A DNA stretch of 37,023 nucleotides from Streptomyces sp. MBT65 (GCF_016612545.1 NZ_JAENRY010000049.1:1-37023), one strand, 5' to 3'. Shown: positions 24,145 through 33,633, counted from the first letter of the stretch. Program-made: numbers and translations. Notes: generated by a model from the letters alone, not told the origin.

Positions 24145-26046
24145 GCAGGACGGATCAACGACGAGGACGTGAAGGCGGTTCGGGACGCGGTCCCGATCGA
24201 CGCCGTGGTGTCCGAGTACCTCCAGCTGCGGAACGCGGGCGGTGGCAACCTCAAGGGCCTCTGCCCCTTCCACGACGAGAAGTCACCGTCCTTCCAGGTC
24301 AGCCCCAGCAAGGGTCTCTTCCACTGCTTCGGCTGCCAGGAGGGCGGCGACACCATCACGTTCGTGATGAAGGTCGACCACCTCACCTTCTCGGAGTCGG
24401 TCGAGCGCCTGGCCGCCCAGGCCGGCATCACGCTGCGGTACGAGGAGGGCGGGTACAACCCCGCCCACCAGCGCGGCGAGCGCATCCGCCTGGTCGAGGC
24501 CCACAAGGTGGCCGCCGACTTCTACGTGGAGCAGCTCGCCGTCAGCCCCGAGGCGGACACCGGCCGCAAGTTCCTCGCCGAGCGCGGCTTCGACCAGTCC
24601 GCCGCCGAGCACTTCTCCGTCGGCTACAGCCCGCAGGGCTGGGACCACCTCACCAAGTTCCTCCGCGGCAAGGGCTTCAGCGACAAGGAGATCCTCCTCT
24701 CCGGCCTCGCCCAGGAGGGCCGCCGCGGCCCCATCGACCGCTTCCGCGGCCGTCTGATGTGGCCGATCCGCGACATCGGCGGCGAGGTCGTCGGCTTCGG
24801 CGCCCGCAAGCTCTACGAGTCGGACAACGGCCCGAAGTACCTCAACACGCCCGACACCGCGATCTACAAGAAGTCCCAGGTCCTCTACGGCATCGACCTC
24901 GCCAAGAAGGACATCGCCAAGTCCTCCCGCGCGGTCGTCGTCGAGGGCTACACGGACGTCATGGCCTGCCACCTCGCCGGAGTCACCACCGCCATCGCGA
25001 CCTGCGGCACGGCCTTCGGCGGCGACCACATCAAGATCCTCCGCCGACTGCTGATGGACAACGGCTCGGCGCGCGTGATCTTCACCTTCGACGGCGACGC
25101 GGCCGGCCAGAAGGCGGCCCTGCGCGCCTTCGAGGACGACCAGAAGTTCGCCGCCGAGACCTACATCGCGATCGCCCCCGACAACATGGACCCCTGCGAG
25201 CTGCGCCTCGCCAAGGGCGACGAGGCGGTCGCCGACCTGGTCCAACCCCGCACTCCGCTCTTCGAGTTCGCGCTCCGCCAGATCGTCGTCCGCTACGACC
25301 TCGACACCCCCGCCGGCCGCGCCGCCGCCCTGGACGAGGCCGCCCCCATCGTCGCCCGCATCAAGAACAGCGGCGCCCAGCACGAGGTCGCCGTCCAGCT
25401 CGCCGGCATGCTCGGCATCCTCGACACCCAGTTCGTGGTCAAGAGGGTCGCCCAGCTGGCCCGTTGGGCCCGCGACCGCGGCGGCAAGGGCCCGGCACCG
25501 ACGAGGGGCACCGCCGAGCAGCACTACGACACCACCCCCCGCACCCTCACCGGCGGCCCCGCCCTCACCCTCCGCAACCCGGTCTTCGCCACCGAGCGCG
25601 AACTCCTCAAACTCGCCCTCCAGCGCCCCGACTTGGTCTCCCCGGCCTTCGACGCGTACGGCGTCGACGAGTTCACCGCCCCGCCGTACGCCGCCGTCCG
25701 CGAGGCGATCATCGAGGCGGGCGGCGCCGAGTACGGCCTCCAGGACGCCCAGGACTATCTCGTCCGGGTCCGTGAGGCGGCACCGGACGACGCGGTCCGC
25801 GCGATGGTCACCGAGCTCGCCGTCGAGGCGATCATGCGCCGCACGGTCGACGAGAACTACGCGGGCGAGCAACTCGTCACCGTCCGCCGAAGAGCCGTGG
25901 TGCGCCGGATCCAGGACATCCAGGGCACGCTCACCCGCCTCGGCAGCCACGGAGACTCGGCCGAACTGGCCGCCGTACAGAACGAGTTGTGGGTCCTTCA
26001 GCAGTACGACCAGGCACTCCAGGTGCACGGCGCCTCAGCGCTCTGA
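24142..26046 (+). CDS. dnaG: DNA primase
   Basis: The 634-residue product has the CHC2 zinc domain (Cys41, His44, Cys62, Cys65 in LCPFHDEKS and LFHCFGCQEGGD), the RNA-polymerase-like core with RFRGRLMWPIRDIGGEVVGF, and the TOPRIM fold with metal residues Glu268 (VVVEGYTDVMA) and Asp317/Asp319 (FTFDGDAAGQKA). A C-terminal helicase-binding domain follows (about 470-634). It makes RNA primers for replication. The order dgt, dnaG, hrdA-like sigma recalls the old primase/sigma linkage of the macromolecular synthesis operon, although here the sigma gene is separated by about 240 bp. It appears to be transcribed leaderless. Confidence 0.98.
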   Translation: MAGRINDEDVKAVRDAVPIDAVVSEYLQLRNAGGGNLKGLCPFHDEKSPSFQVSPSKGLFHCFGCQEGGDTITFVMKVDHLTFSESVERLAAQAGITLRYEEGGYNPAHQRGERIRLVEAHKVAADFYVEQLAVSPEADTGRKFLAERGFDQSAAEHFSVGYSPQGWDHLTKFLRGKGFSDKEILLSGLAQEGRRGPIDRFRGRLMWPIRDIGGEVVGFGARKLYESDNGPKYLNTPDTAIYKKSQVLYGIDLAKKDIAKSSRAVVVEGYTDVMACHLAGVTTAIATCGTAFGGDHIKILRRLLMDNGSARVIFTFDGDAAGQKAALRAFEDDQKFAAETYIAIAPDNMDPCELRLAKGDEAVADLVQPRTPLFEFALRQIVVRYDLDTPAGRAAALDEAAPIVARIKNSGAQHEVAVQLAGMLGILDTQFVVKRVAQLARWARDRGGKGPAPTRGTAEQHYDTTPRTLTGGPALTLRNPVFATERELLKLALQRPDLVSPAFDAYGVDEFTAPPYAAVREAIIEAGGAEYGLQDAQDYLVRVREAAPDDAVRAMVTELAVEAIMRRTVDENYAGEQLVTVRRRAVVRRIQDIQGTLTRLGSHGDSAELAAVQNELWVLQQYDQALQVHGASAL

Positions 26047-26289
26047 GCACGTAGTCACGGAACGGACTCAAAAAGTCACCGCACGCCCCTCGTGGCGGCG
26101 ATGTGTCGTACTCCACACTGGGTTCCGGTGCCTGAGTCCTCGGAGCGCGGCCGATCCGTCCCCAGCGGGTCCTTCACCCCCGCGGTTCCGCTCATCGAGT
26201 ACGGGACGGATTGCGGCGAGGCCGCCGATTCCGCCCCCGAAGTACCGCTGCCGTACCCCCTGGCAGCGATCATCCTGGAGGTCGCCCCC

Positions 26290-27438
26290 GTGCAGACCCA
26301 GACCCTCGACCAGACCGAGACCAGCACGACGGACGGCGCGGAACCGGACGCGGAGACCGATGTCCTCGCGACCGTCCCCCCGCAGAGCCGTGCCGCGCAC
26401 CACCCCGAGATCGCGGAAGCGGAGAGCCCGCCCGAGCTCGAAGAACCGACGGCCGAAGCGGTGGAGACCGCCGAGGCCCCCGAGCCCGACGTACGGCCCC
26501 GCGGCCGGGCCGCCGCCGACAACGGCGCGCCCTCCTCGGACCTGTTCCGCCAGTACCTGCGCGAGATCGGCCGTATCCCGCTGCTCACCGCGGCCGAGGA
26601 GGTCGATCTCGCCCGCCGCGTCGAGGCCGGCCTGTTCGCCGAGGAGAAGCTCGCCGGCGCCTCCGACCTGGACAGCCAACTCGCCCTGGACCTGGACCGG
26701 TTGGTCGTCCTGGGCCGGATGGCCAAGCGCCGCCTGATCGAGGCGAACCTGCGGCTCGTCGTCTCCGTGGCCAAGCGGTACGTCGGACGCGGGCTGACCA
26801 TGCTCGACCTCGTCCAGGAGGGAAACCTGGGGCTGATCAGGGCGGTCGAGAAGTTCGACTACGCCCGCGGCTACAAGTTCTCGACGTACGCCACCTGGTG
26901 GATCCGGCAGGCCATGTCCCGGGCCCTCGCCGACCAGGCCCGCACGATCCGCGTCCCGGTGCATGTCGTCGAACTCATCAACCGGGTCGTCCGGGTCCAG
27001 CGCCGGATGCTCCAGGAGCGCGGCTACGAGCCCACACCGGAAGAGGTGGCCGACCATCTCGACCTCGCGCCGGAACGCGTCAGCGAGGTCCTGCGCCTGG
27101 CCCAGGAGCCGGTGTCGCTGCACGCGCCGGTGGGGGAGGAGGACGACGTCGCGCTCGGTGACCTGATCGAGGACGGCGACGCCACCAGCCCCGTGGAGTC
27201 CGCCGCGTTCCTGCTGCTGCGGCAGCACCTGGAGGCGGTCCTGTCGACCCTGGGGGAGCGGGAGCGGAAGGTCGTACAGCTCAGGTACGGCCTCGCGGAC
27301 GGGCGTCCGCGCACGCTGGAGGAGATCGGGCGGATCTTCGGGGTGACCCGGGAGCGGATACGCCAGATCGAGTCCAAGACCCTGAACAAACTCAGGGACC
27401 ACGCGTTCGCGGACCAGCTCCGGGGCTACCTCGACTGA
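26290..27438 (+). CDS. hrdA: Sigma-70 family principal-type sigma factor (HrdA-like)
   Basis: The 382-residue product starts at a GTG with GGAGG 8 nt upstream; an in-frame start at 26092 has no such support. An acidic, E/T/P-rich N-terminus (1-80) is followed by region 1.2 ([18 protein letters not shown]), region 2 ([56 protein letters not shown]), region 3 and region 4 ([44 protein letters not shown]). The short N-terminus, lacking the long HrdB-type extension, and the place next to dnaG beside two ABC exporter genes fit HrdA as I recall it from S. coelicolor; the paralog name is therefore probable, not certain. The 243 bp between dnaG and the start hold no other gene. Confidence 0.92.
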   Translation: MQTQTLDQTETSTTDGAEPDAETDVLATVPPQSRAAHHPEIAEAESPPELEEPTAEAVETAEAPEPDVRPRGRAAADNGAPSSDLFRQYLREIGRIPLLTAAEEVDLARRVEAGLFAEEKLAGASDLDSQLALDLDRLVVLGRMAKRRLIEANLRLVVSVAKRYVGRGLTMLDLVQEGNLGLIRAVEKFDYARGYKFSTYATWWIRQAMSRALADQARTIRVPVHVVELINRVVRVQRRMLQERGYEPTPEEVADHLDLAPERVSEVLRLAQEPVSLHAPVGEEDDVALGDLIEDGDATSPVESAAFLLLRQHLEAVLSTLGERERKVVQLRYGLADGRPRTLEEIGRIFGVTRERIRQIESKTLNKLRDHAFADQLRGYLD

Positions 27439-27453
27439 CCCCCGGACGGAGAA

Positions 27454-27481
27454 GGGGCGCCCATCCGACGATGAGCGCCCC
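27454..27481 (+). terminator. Hairpin terminator between the sigma gene and the convergent ABC exporter
   Basis: GGGGCGC (27454-27460) pairs with GCGCCCC (27475-27481); inside the loop ATC/GAT can add three more pairs across a small internal loop. There is no T tract. It lies between the two convergent stops and may serve both. Confidence 0.6.
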
Positions 27482-27496
27482 GAACTCCGGTCCGCC

Positions 27497-29425
27497 CTAG
27501 TCGACTTCGGCCACCGCCTGCGCGAACTGCGCCTTGTACAGCCGTGCGTACGCCCCGTCCGCCGCCAACAGCTCGGCGTGCGCGCCCTGTTCGACGATCG
27601 AGCCGTTCTCCATGACCAGGATCGTGTCCGCGTCCCGGATCGTGGAGAGCCGGTGCGCGATCACGAACGACGTGCGGCCGTGGGCGAGTTTGGCCATCGC
27701 CTTCTGGATCAGGACCTCCGTACGGGTGTCGACGGAGGAGGTCGCCTCGTCGAGGACCAGGATCGTCGGGTCGGACAGGAACGCCCGCGCGATGGTGATG
27801 AGTTGCTTCTCACCGGCGCTGACGCCCGAGCCCTCGTCGTCGATGACGGTGTCGTAGCCCTCGGGCAGCGTACGGACGAACCGGTCGGCGTGCGCCGCCC
27901 GCGCCGCCTCCTCGATCTCGCCCCGGGTGACCTCCCGGGACGCGCCGTACGCGATGTTCTCGGCGATCGAGCCGCCGAACAGCCAGGTGTCCTGGAGCAC
28001 CATGCCGATATGGGCGCGGAGTTCGTCGCGGGACATGCGCGCGATGTCCACGCCGTCGAGGGTGATCCGGCCGCCGGAGACCTCGTAGAACCGCATGAGG
28101 AGGTTGACGAGGGTGGTCTTGCCGGCGCCCGTCGGGCCGACGATCGCGACCGTGTGGCCCGGTGCCACCGTGAGCGAGAGGTCCTCGATGAGCGGCTTGT
28201 CGGGGTCGTAGCGGAAGGAGACGTGCTCCAGGGCGACCAGGCCGCGCAGTTCCTCCGGGCGCTCGCTCGGCATCGGGTCGGGGGCCTGCTCCTCGGCGTC
28301 GAGGAGTTCGAAGATGCGCTCCGCCGAGGCGACGCCCGACTGCACCAGGTTCGCCATCGACGCGACCTGGGTGAGCGGCATCGAGAACTGGCGCGAGTAC
28401 TGGACGAAGGCCTGCACATCACCGATGGAGAGCGAGCCGGACGCGACCCGCAGGCCGCCGACGACCGCCACCAGCACGTAGTTGAGGTTCGACACGAACA
28501 TCATCAGCGGCTGCATGACCCCGCTGTTGAACTGCGCCTTGAACCCCGCCTCGTACAGCGCGTCGTTCTGCTCGGCGAACAGCTTCGCCGACTCGTCCTG
28601 CCGCCCGAACACCTTCACCAGGTTGTGCCCGGTGTACATCTCCTCGACGTGCGCGTTGAGCTTGCCCGTCGAGCGCCACTGCTGCACGAAGTGCGGCTGC
28701 GAGCGCTTGCCGATGCGGGTGGCGACGAGGAACGACAGCGGCACGGTCACCAGCGCGACCAGCGCCAGCAGCCAGGACACCCAGAACATCATCGCGAGGA
28801 CGCCGATGATCGTGAGCAGCGAGTTGATCAGCTGGCCCATCGACTGCTGGAGCGTCTGCCCGATGTTGTCGATGTCGTTGGTCGCGCGCGAGAGCACCTC
28901 ACCGCGCTGCCGCTTGTCGAAGTACGACAGCGGGAGGCGCGACATCTTCGTCTGCACGTCCTCGCGCACCCGGAACATGGTCCGGTTGACCGCCCGGTTG
29001 ACCATCCGGGTCGCCACCGCCATCAGCAGCCCGGCCACCATGAACGTGCCCAGCGCGAGCAGCAGCACATGCCCCACCGAGGTGAAGTCGATGCCCTTGC
29101 CCGGGGTGAAGTCCGTGCTCTTGAGCATGTCCGCGACCGAGCCCTGGCCCCGGTCGCGCATCGCCTGGAGGGCCTGCGCCTTGGTCGTCCCGGCCGGCAT
29201 CTGCCGCCCGATGATGCCCGCGAAGACCAGGTCGGTGGCGTTGCCGAGGATCTTCGGCCCCACCACGTTCAGCCCCACGCTGATCACCACGCACACCAGC
29301 AGGATGCCGATGGTCAGCCGCTCCGGCCTGAACTGCCCGATCAGCCGCTTGCCGGACACCTTGAAGTCCATCGAACGGGCGTCGGGGCCCGTCCCGGCCA
29401 TCATCCGCCCCATGGGCCCGGCCAT
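27497..29425 (-). CDS. ABC exporter half, catalytically competent subunit of a heterodimer
   Basis: The 642-residue product has an ABC-exporter TM domain (six helices in about 35-345, with an insert of about 45 residues in the first outer loop) fused to a nucleotide-binding domain: Walker A GPTGAGKTT (430-438), Q-loop VLQDTWLFGG, signature-position VSAGEKQ (535-541, degenerate from LSGGQ), Walker B VLDEATSSVD with the catalytic Glu560, and H-loop His591 in IAHRLST. With the partner encoded just upstream it should form one full ATP site. The start ATG overlaps the partner's TGA (TGATG), so the two are made in equal amounts. Substrate unknown; lipids or drugs are usual. Confidence 0.95.
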   Translation of the reverse strand: MAGPMGRMMAGTGPDARSMDFKVSGKRLIGQFRPERLTIGILLVCVVISVGLNVVGPKILGNATDLVFAGIIGRQMPAGTTKAQALQAMRDRGQGSVADMLKSTDFTPGKGIDFTSVGHVLLLALGTFMVAGLLMAVATRMVNRAVNRTMFRVREDVQTKMSRLPLSYFDKRQRGEVLSRATNDIDNIGQTLQQSMGQLINSLLTIIGVLAMMFWVSWLLALVALVTVPLSFLVATRIGKRSQPHFVQQWRSTGKLNAHVEEMYTGHNLVKVFGRQDESAKLFAEQNDALYEAGFKAQFNSGVMQPLMMFVSNLNYVLVAVVGGLRVASGSLSIGDVQAFVQYSRQFSMPLTQVASMANLVQSGVASAERIFELLDAEEQAPDPMPSERPEELRGLVALEHVSFRYDPDKPLIEDLSLTVAPGHTVAIVGPTGAGKTTLVNLLMRFYEVSGGRITLDGVDIARMSRDELRAHIGMVLQDTWLFGGSIAENIAYGASREVTRGEIEEAARAAHADRFVRTLPEGYDTVIDDEGSGVSAGEKQLITIARAFLSDPTILVLDEATSSVDTRTEVLIQKAMAKLAHGRTSFVIAHRLSTIRDADTILVMENGSIVEQGAHAELLAADGAYARLYKAQFAQAVAEVD

Positions 29426-31158
29426 CAGGCAGCCTCCGCTTCCGTGAGCTGGGAGAGCACGATCTCTCGGTACGTCTCGTTGTCCGCCATCAGTTCGTGA
29501 TGCCGGCCCGTCCCCACGACCCGCCCCTCGTCGAGTACGACGATCCGGTCGGCGTCCCTGATCGTCGCCACCCGCTGCGCCACGATCACCACGGTCGCCT
29601 CGGCGGTCTCCTGGGAGAGCGCCGCCCGCAGCGCCGCGTCCGTCGCGTAGTCGAGGGCGGAGAAGGAGTCGTCGAAGAGGTAGATCTCCGGCCGCTGCAC
29701 GAGTGTCCGGGCGATCGCGAGCCGCTGCCGCTGACCGCCGGAGACATTGGTGCCGCCCTGCGCGATGGGCGAGTCCAGCCCGTTCTCCAACTGCTCGACG
29801 AAGCCCTTGGCCTGCGCCACCTCCAGCGCGTGCCACAGCTCCTCGTCCGTCGCGTCGGGATTGCCGTAGCGAAGGTTGGTGGCGACCGTCCCCGCGAACA
29901 GATACGGCTTCTGCGGGACCAGGCCGACCGTCTTGGCCAGCAGCACCGGGTCGATGGTCGACACGTCGACACCGTCGACGAGGACCTCGCCGTCGGTCGT
30001 GTCAACCAGACGCGGGACCAGACTCAGAAGGGTGGACTTTCCGCTGCCGGTCGAGCCGATCACGGCCGTCGTCTCGCCCGGGCGGGCCACCAGGTCGATG
30101 GACTTCAGTACGGGTTCCTCGGCACCCGGGTAGCAGAAGCCGACCCCGCGGACCTCCAGATGCCCGTGCCGGCGCAGCTCGAGGACGGGAGCCACCGGCG
30201 GCACGACACTGGACTCGGTGTCGAGGACCTCCTCGATGCGCTCGGCGCAGACCTCCGCGCGCGGCACCATCATGAACATGAAGGTGGCCATCATCACGGA
30301 CATCACGATCTGCATCAGATAGGCGAGGAACGCGGTCAGATCACCGATCTGCATCCCGCCGCTGTCGATCCGGTGCGCGCCGAACCACACCACCGCGATC
30401 GACGACAGGTTCACCGTGGTCATGACCACCGGGAACATCAGCGCGAGCAGGTTGCCCGACTTCAGCTGCATCTCGGTCAGGTCGGCGTTCGCCTTCCGGA
30501 ACCGGTCCTTCTCGAACTCGTCCCGGACGAAGGCGCGGATGACCCGGTTGCCGGTGATCTGCTCGCGCAGCACCCGGTTCACCGCGTCGAGCCGCACCTG
30601 CATGGCCCGGAACAGCGGCCGCAGCCGCCGCACGATGATCGTCACGCAGATGGTCAGCGTCGGCACCACCGCGATCAGCACCCCGGACAGCGGCACGTCC
30701 AGACCGAGCGCCAGGATGATCCCGCCGACGCACATGATCGGCGCCGACACCAGCAGGGTGAACGTCATCAGGGCCAGCATCTGGACCTGCTGCACGTCAT
30801 TGGTCGTACGGGTGATCAGCGAGGGAGCGCCGAAGTGACCGACCTCGCGGGCCGAGAACGACTGCACCCGGTCGAAGATGGCACCCCGGATGTCCCGGCC
30901 GAGGGACGCCGCGGTGCGTGCGCCGAAGTACACGGCACCCGTGTTGCACACGACCTGGACCAGCGAGATCCCGATCATCAGGGCACCGAACGACAGGATG
31001 TAACCGGTGTCCCCCTTCACGACGCCGTTGTCGATGATGTGCGCGTTCAGGGTGGGCAGGTAGAGGGTGGCGCAGGTCTGCAGGAACTGCAGCAGCACCA
31101 GCAGGGAGATGGGTTTCCTGTAGGGCCTGAGATAGGTCCGCAGAAGTCGTATGAGCAC
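29425..31158 (-). CDS. ABC exporter half with degenerate ATP site
   Basis: The 577-residue product begins at a GTG (VLIRLLRTYLRPYRKP); a longer frame to 31209 adds a basic stretch without support. After six TM helices the ATP domain has Walker A GSTGSGKST (368-376), a canonical signature VSGGQRQRLAIARTL (472-486), but Walker B is LFDDSFSALD: the catalytic Glu is Asp497, and the H-loop His is Gln528 (VAQRVATI). This is the usual split in heterodimeric exporters such as TM287/288 or LmrCD: this subunit supplies the good signature to the partner's good Walker B. A 150-bp gap separates it from the xylulokinase gene on the same strand. Confidence 0.95.
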   Translation of the reverse strand: MLIRLLRTYLRPYRKPISLLVLLQFLQTCATLYLPTLNAHIIDNGVVKGDTGYILSFGALMIGISLVQVVCNTGAVYFGARTAASLGRDIRGAIFDRVQSFSAREVGHFGAPSLITRTTNDVQQVQMLALMTFTLLVSAPIMCVGGIILALGLDVPLSGVLIAVVPTLTICVTIIVRRLRPLFRAMQVRLDAVNRVLREQITGNRVIRAFVRDEFEKDRFRKANADLTEMQLKSGNLLALMFPVVMTTVNLSSIAVVWFGAHRIDSGGMQIGDLTAFLAYLMQIVMSVMMATFMFMMVPRAEVCAERIEEVLDTESSVVPPVAPVLELRRHGHLEVRGVGFCYPGAEEPVLKSIDLVARPGETTAVIGSTGSGKSTLLSLVPRLVDTTDGEVLVDGVDVSTIDPVLLAKTVGLVPQKPYLFAGTVATNLRYGNPDATDEELWHALEVAQAKGFVEQLENGLDSPIAQGGTNVSGGQRQRLAIARTLVQRPEIYLFDDSFSALDYATDAALRAALSQETAEATVVIVAQRVATIRDADRIVVLDEGRVVGTGRHHELMADNETYREIVLSQLTEAEAA

Positions 31159-31289
31159 GCTACGTCTCTCGGATCGGCGGTGAGGGGCGGGCGGATGTGC
31201 CCCTCGCACCCATCGTCGGACACTCCACCCGCGTTACCTCAACTGATTAAGCCAACAGCAGTGCCCTTGGTGCCCTTATGAACCCTTAA

Positions 31290-31325
31290 GAGCGGAACGC
31301 GCGACCTCCTACGAGCGGAACGCGC
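31290..31325. repeat. 13-bp direct repeat flanking the xylulokinase stop
   Basis: GAGCGGAACGCGC occurs at 31290-31302 and again at 31313-31325. The second copy encodes the last residues of the xylulokinase (GAFRS) and the first lies just after its stop, so it looks like a small duplication of the gene's 3' end. Confidence 0.8.
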
Positions 31326-32766
31326 CCGGATGGGTCTGTTCCCGTACGGACACGTACTGCTGACGCACCGCCTGTCCTACGGCCAGTTCGTCGCCCGGCT
31401 CGAAGACCTGGGCGACCGGCCCCTGCCAGGGCGGCGGAGTGCGCGGGTCGAGGGTGCCCTGGGAGACCCCGAGCGCCCAGGCGGCCTGTCGGGCGGCGCC
31501 GATCGCGGCGTAGTCGGCGGGCTGCGGTACGACGATCTGCGTCCCGAACAGCGCGGGCGCCGCGGCCTGTACGGCGGGCAGCTCGGCGGCCGACCCGAGC
31601 AGGAAGAGCCGCCGTACCGCGACACCGCGCCCGCGCAGCACGTCCAGCGCGTCGGCGAGCCCGCACAGCATGCCCTCGAACGCGGCCCGCGCCAGATGCT
31701 CCGCCTTCATCGATTCCCGCCGCAGCCCGGCCAGCGTCCCGGCGGTGTGCGGCAGATTGGGCGTCCGCTCACCCTCCAGATACGGCAGGAACACCAGCCC
31801 GTGCGCCCCCGGCGTCGACTTCATCGCCAGCTCGGACAGGCTCTCCAGATCGGACAGCCCGAGCAGCTCGGCGGCACCGCGCAGCGTCCGTACGGCATTG
31901 AGCGTGGTGACGACCGGCAGATGCATCCCGGTCGCGTCGGCCAGCGAGGTGATCATCCCGCTCTGATCGACGAGCGCCTCATGGTGTACGGCCATCACGG
32001 ACCCGGAGGCGCCGAGCGAGACGACCGCGTCCCCGAACCCGATGCCGAGCCCGAAGGCGGCGGCCATGGTCTCGCCGGTGCCGGCCGAGATCAGCAGCCC
32101 CTCCGGGGTGGTACCGGCCGCGTCGGACGGCCCGATCACCTCGGGCAGCATGGCCTGGTGACCGAGGGCGAGTTCGACGAGATCGGGCCGGTAGCCGCCA
32201 CTGGCGGCGGACCAGTACCCGGTCCCGGAGGCCCCGCCGCGATCGGTCGTCCGCCGCACCGGCCGCCCGAGCAGCTGCCACACCAGCCAGTCGTGAGCCT
32301 GCATCAGCACAGCGGTTCGTCGGGCATTGTCGGGCTCGGTCTTGTTGAGCCAGCGGAGCTTGGTGACGGGCTGCGCGGCCTGCGGTACGGAACCCACCGC
32401 CTGCGCCCACGCCTCACGCCCGCCGAGCGCGTCGATCAGATCGGCCGCCGCGACCTGCGCCCGCTTGTCACCGCCGACCATCGCCGGCCGCACGGTGTTG
32501 CCCTGCCCGTCCAGCGGCACGACCGCGTTCTGCTGCGCGGACACGCCGATGGCCTGCACACCTTCGAGCAGCCCCCCGCCGGCCGCCTCGCCCAGCGACA
32601 GCAGCCAGGCCTGTGGATCGACATCGGAGGGCCGCCCGCCGCCCTCGGTCTCGGTTTCGACCGGATGCGGCGCATATCCCTGCCTGAGCACGGACCCCGT
32701 GTCCGTGTCACAGACGACGATACGAGTGAAATCGGGCGAACTGTCCAACCCGGCGACTATCCCCAT
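31309..32766 (-). CDS. xylB: Xylulokinase (FGGY-family sugar kinase)
   Basis: The 485-residue product is an FGGY kinase: N-terminal phosphate loop IVAGLDSSPDFTRIVVCDTD, IGVSAQQNAVVPLDGQG with the family's Q-Q-N/H substrate stretch, DWLVWQLLGRPVRRTTDRG then ASGTGYWS, the C-terminal ATP-site strand AVVSLGASGSVMAV, LVFLPYLEGERTPNLP (a strong xylulokinase signature) and AIGAARQAA. It phosphorylates D-xylulose, or a similar ketose, to feed the pentose phosphate pathway. No xylose isomerase or transporter gene is in the window. Start ATG 32766 places the phosphate loop at the usual distance from the N-terminus. Confidence 0.93.
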   Translation of the reverse strand: MGIVAGLDSSPDFTRIVVCDTDTGSVLRQGYAPHPVETETEGGGRPSDVDPQAWLLSLGEAAGGGLLEGVQAIGVSAQQNAVVPLDGQGNTVRPAMVGGDKRAQVAAADLIDALGGREAWAQAVGSVPQAAQPVTKLRWLNKTEPDNARRTAVLMQAHDWLVWQLLGRPVRRTTDRGGASGTGYWSAASGGYRPDLVELALGHQAMLPEVIGPSDAAGTTPEGLLISAGTGETMAAAFGLGIGFGDAVVSLGASGSVMAVHHEALVDQSGMITSLADATGMHLPVVTTLNAVRTLRGAAELLGLSDLESLSELAMKSTPGAHGLVFLPYLEGERTPNLPHTAGTLAGLRRESMKAEHLARAAFEGMLCGLADALDVLRGRGVAVRRLFLLGSAAELPAVQAAAPALFGTQIVVPQPADYAAIGAARQAAWALGVSQGTLDPRTPPPWQGPVAQVFEPGDELAVGQAVRQQYVSVREQTHPGAFRS

Positions 32767-32817
32767 GGCAGAAATTCTGCCGTACGGCGGGAGGTGGCGG
32801 CGCCGGGTCGCGTCTCC

Positions 32818-33123
32818 CTAGGTGTTGCTGGTGCCCCAGTCGTCCTGGCCCGTGCCGTTCGCGTTGCGCTCACGCAGGGACCGTACGCGCTGGGCCACCG
32901 AGTCGGGGACCCGGTCGCCGACCTTGTCACCGACCGCGTGGTACGCCTTGCCCGCGAACTGGCGGCCCTGCTGCGCCGCGCTCTCGGCGGTGTTGCGGAC
33001 GGCCGGGTTCTGCGCGACCTGACGCGCCGACTTCTTCAGCTGCTCGTAGCGCTCGCGTCCGGCCCGCGTGCCCAGCACGTAACCCAGAGCCAGTCCGACG
33101 ACGAACGTGAGCTTGTAGCGCAT
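32818..33123 (-). CDS. Small YtxH-like membrane protein
   Basis: The 101-residue product has one N-terminal hydrophobic segment (YKLTFVVGLALGYVLGTRAG) followed by a basic, helical region (RERYEQLKKSARQVAQNP and so on) rich in A, Q, K and R. The GYVLGTRAGRERYEQL stretch is typical of YtxH-like small proteins found in actinobacteria, sometimes linked to stress. I use the ATG at 33123, 9 nt after GGAAGG; a GTG at 33132 is too close to that site. Function unknown. Confidence 0.85.
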   Translation of the reverse strand: MRYKLTFVVGLALGYVLGTRAGRERYEQLKKSARQVAQNPAVRNTAESAAQQGRQFAGKAYHAVGDKVGDRVPDSVAQRVRSLRERNANGTGQDDWGTSNT

Positions 33124-33293
33124 GACGGCCACCCTTCCCTTGCGTAGGTCCCTTGCACAGGTCTCCGGCGCGGCATCGCTGCCGGGGGAACCGATTGGCG
33201 GAGCACCCCCCTGCTTGCGCTAATGTATGTGTCGCAGCGAGCACACGCCCCCTGGCGAATACCCAGGGAGGTACGTTCGATGCAACGAGGCAT

Positions 33294-33366
33294 TCCCCTG
33301 TAGCTCAATTGGCAGAGCAGCCGGCTGTTAACCGGCAGGTTACTGGTTCGAGTCCAGTCGGGGGAG
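33294..33366 (+). tRNA. tRNA-Asn (anticodon GTT), first copy
   Basis: A 73-nt cloverleaf: acceptor TCCCCTG pairs with CGGGGGA (one T-G pair), D arm GCTCAATTGGCAGAGC, anticodon stem CCGGC/GCCGG around loop TGTTAAC, so the anticodon is GTT, and T arm CTGGTTCGAGTCCAG. No CCA is encoded. Its spacer to the next tRNA is only 6 nt, so both are cut from one transcript. Confidence 0.96.
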
Positions 33367-33372
33367 CTTCGA

Positions 33373-33445
33373 TCTTCCGTAGCTCAATTGGCAGAGCAGC
33401 CGGCTGTTAACCGGCAGGTTACTGGTTCGAGTCCAGTCGGGAGAG
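33373..33445 (+). tRNA. tRNA-Asn (anticodon GTT), second copy
   Basis: Identical to the first copy from the D arm to the T arm, but with a different acceptor stem: TCTTCCG pairs with CGGGAGA. The changes keep pairing (one T-G), so both tRNAs should fold and work. No CCA is encoded. Confidence 0.96.
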
Positions 33446-33476
33446 CCAGGAGTTGGCAGTGCTTGGCGAGTGGACG

Positions 33477-33499
33477 AGGACCCCGATGGGGTCCTTTTT
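33477..33499 (+). terminator. Rho-independent terminator after the tRNA-Asn pair
   Basis: AGGACCCC (33477-33484) and GGGGTCCT (33488-33495) form an 8-bp stem with a GAT loop, followed by five T residues to 33499. It ends the tRNA-Asn transcript. Confidence 0.9.
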
Positions 33500-33633
33500 C
33501 ATGTCCCCCGGAACCGCTCGTGACGTGCCGCAGTCCTCATGGTCGTGCGAAGTCGACCATCCGAAGCAGGAGATCGTATGAGCGGCTATGCTGCGGCAGA
33601 CGGCGCGTACAAATGTGCGCGACGCGCCGTAAT

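Noticed and set aside
24283..27402. Long minus-strand frames over dnaG and the sigma gene
   Set aside because: Antisense of highly conserved genes with all motifs intact.
29497..33147. Plus-strand frames of about 600 residues over the ABC exporter and xylulokinase
   Set aside because: Shadow frames rich in R, H, D, P and Q; no family motif.
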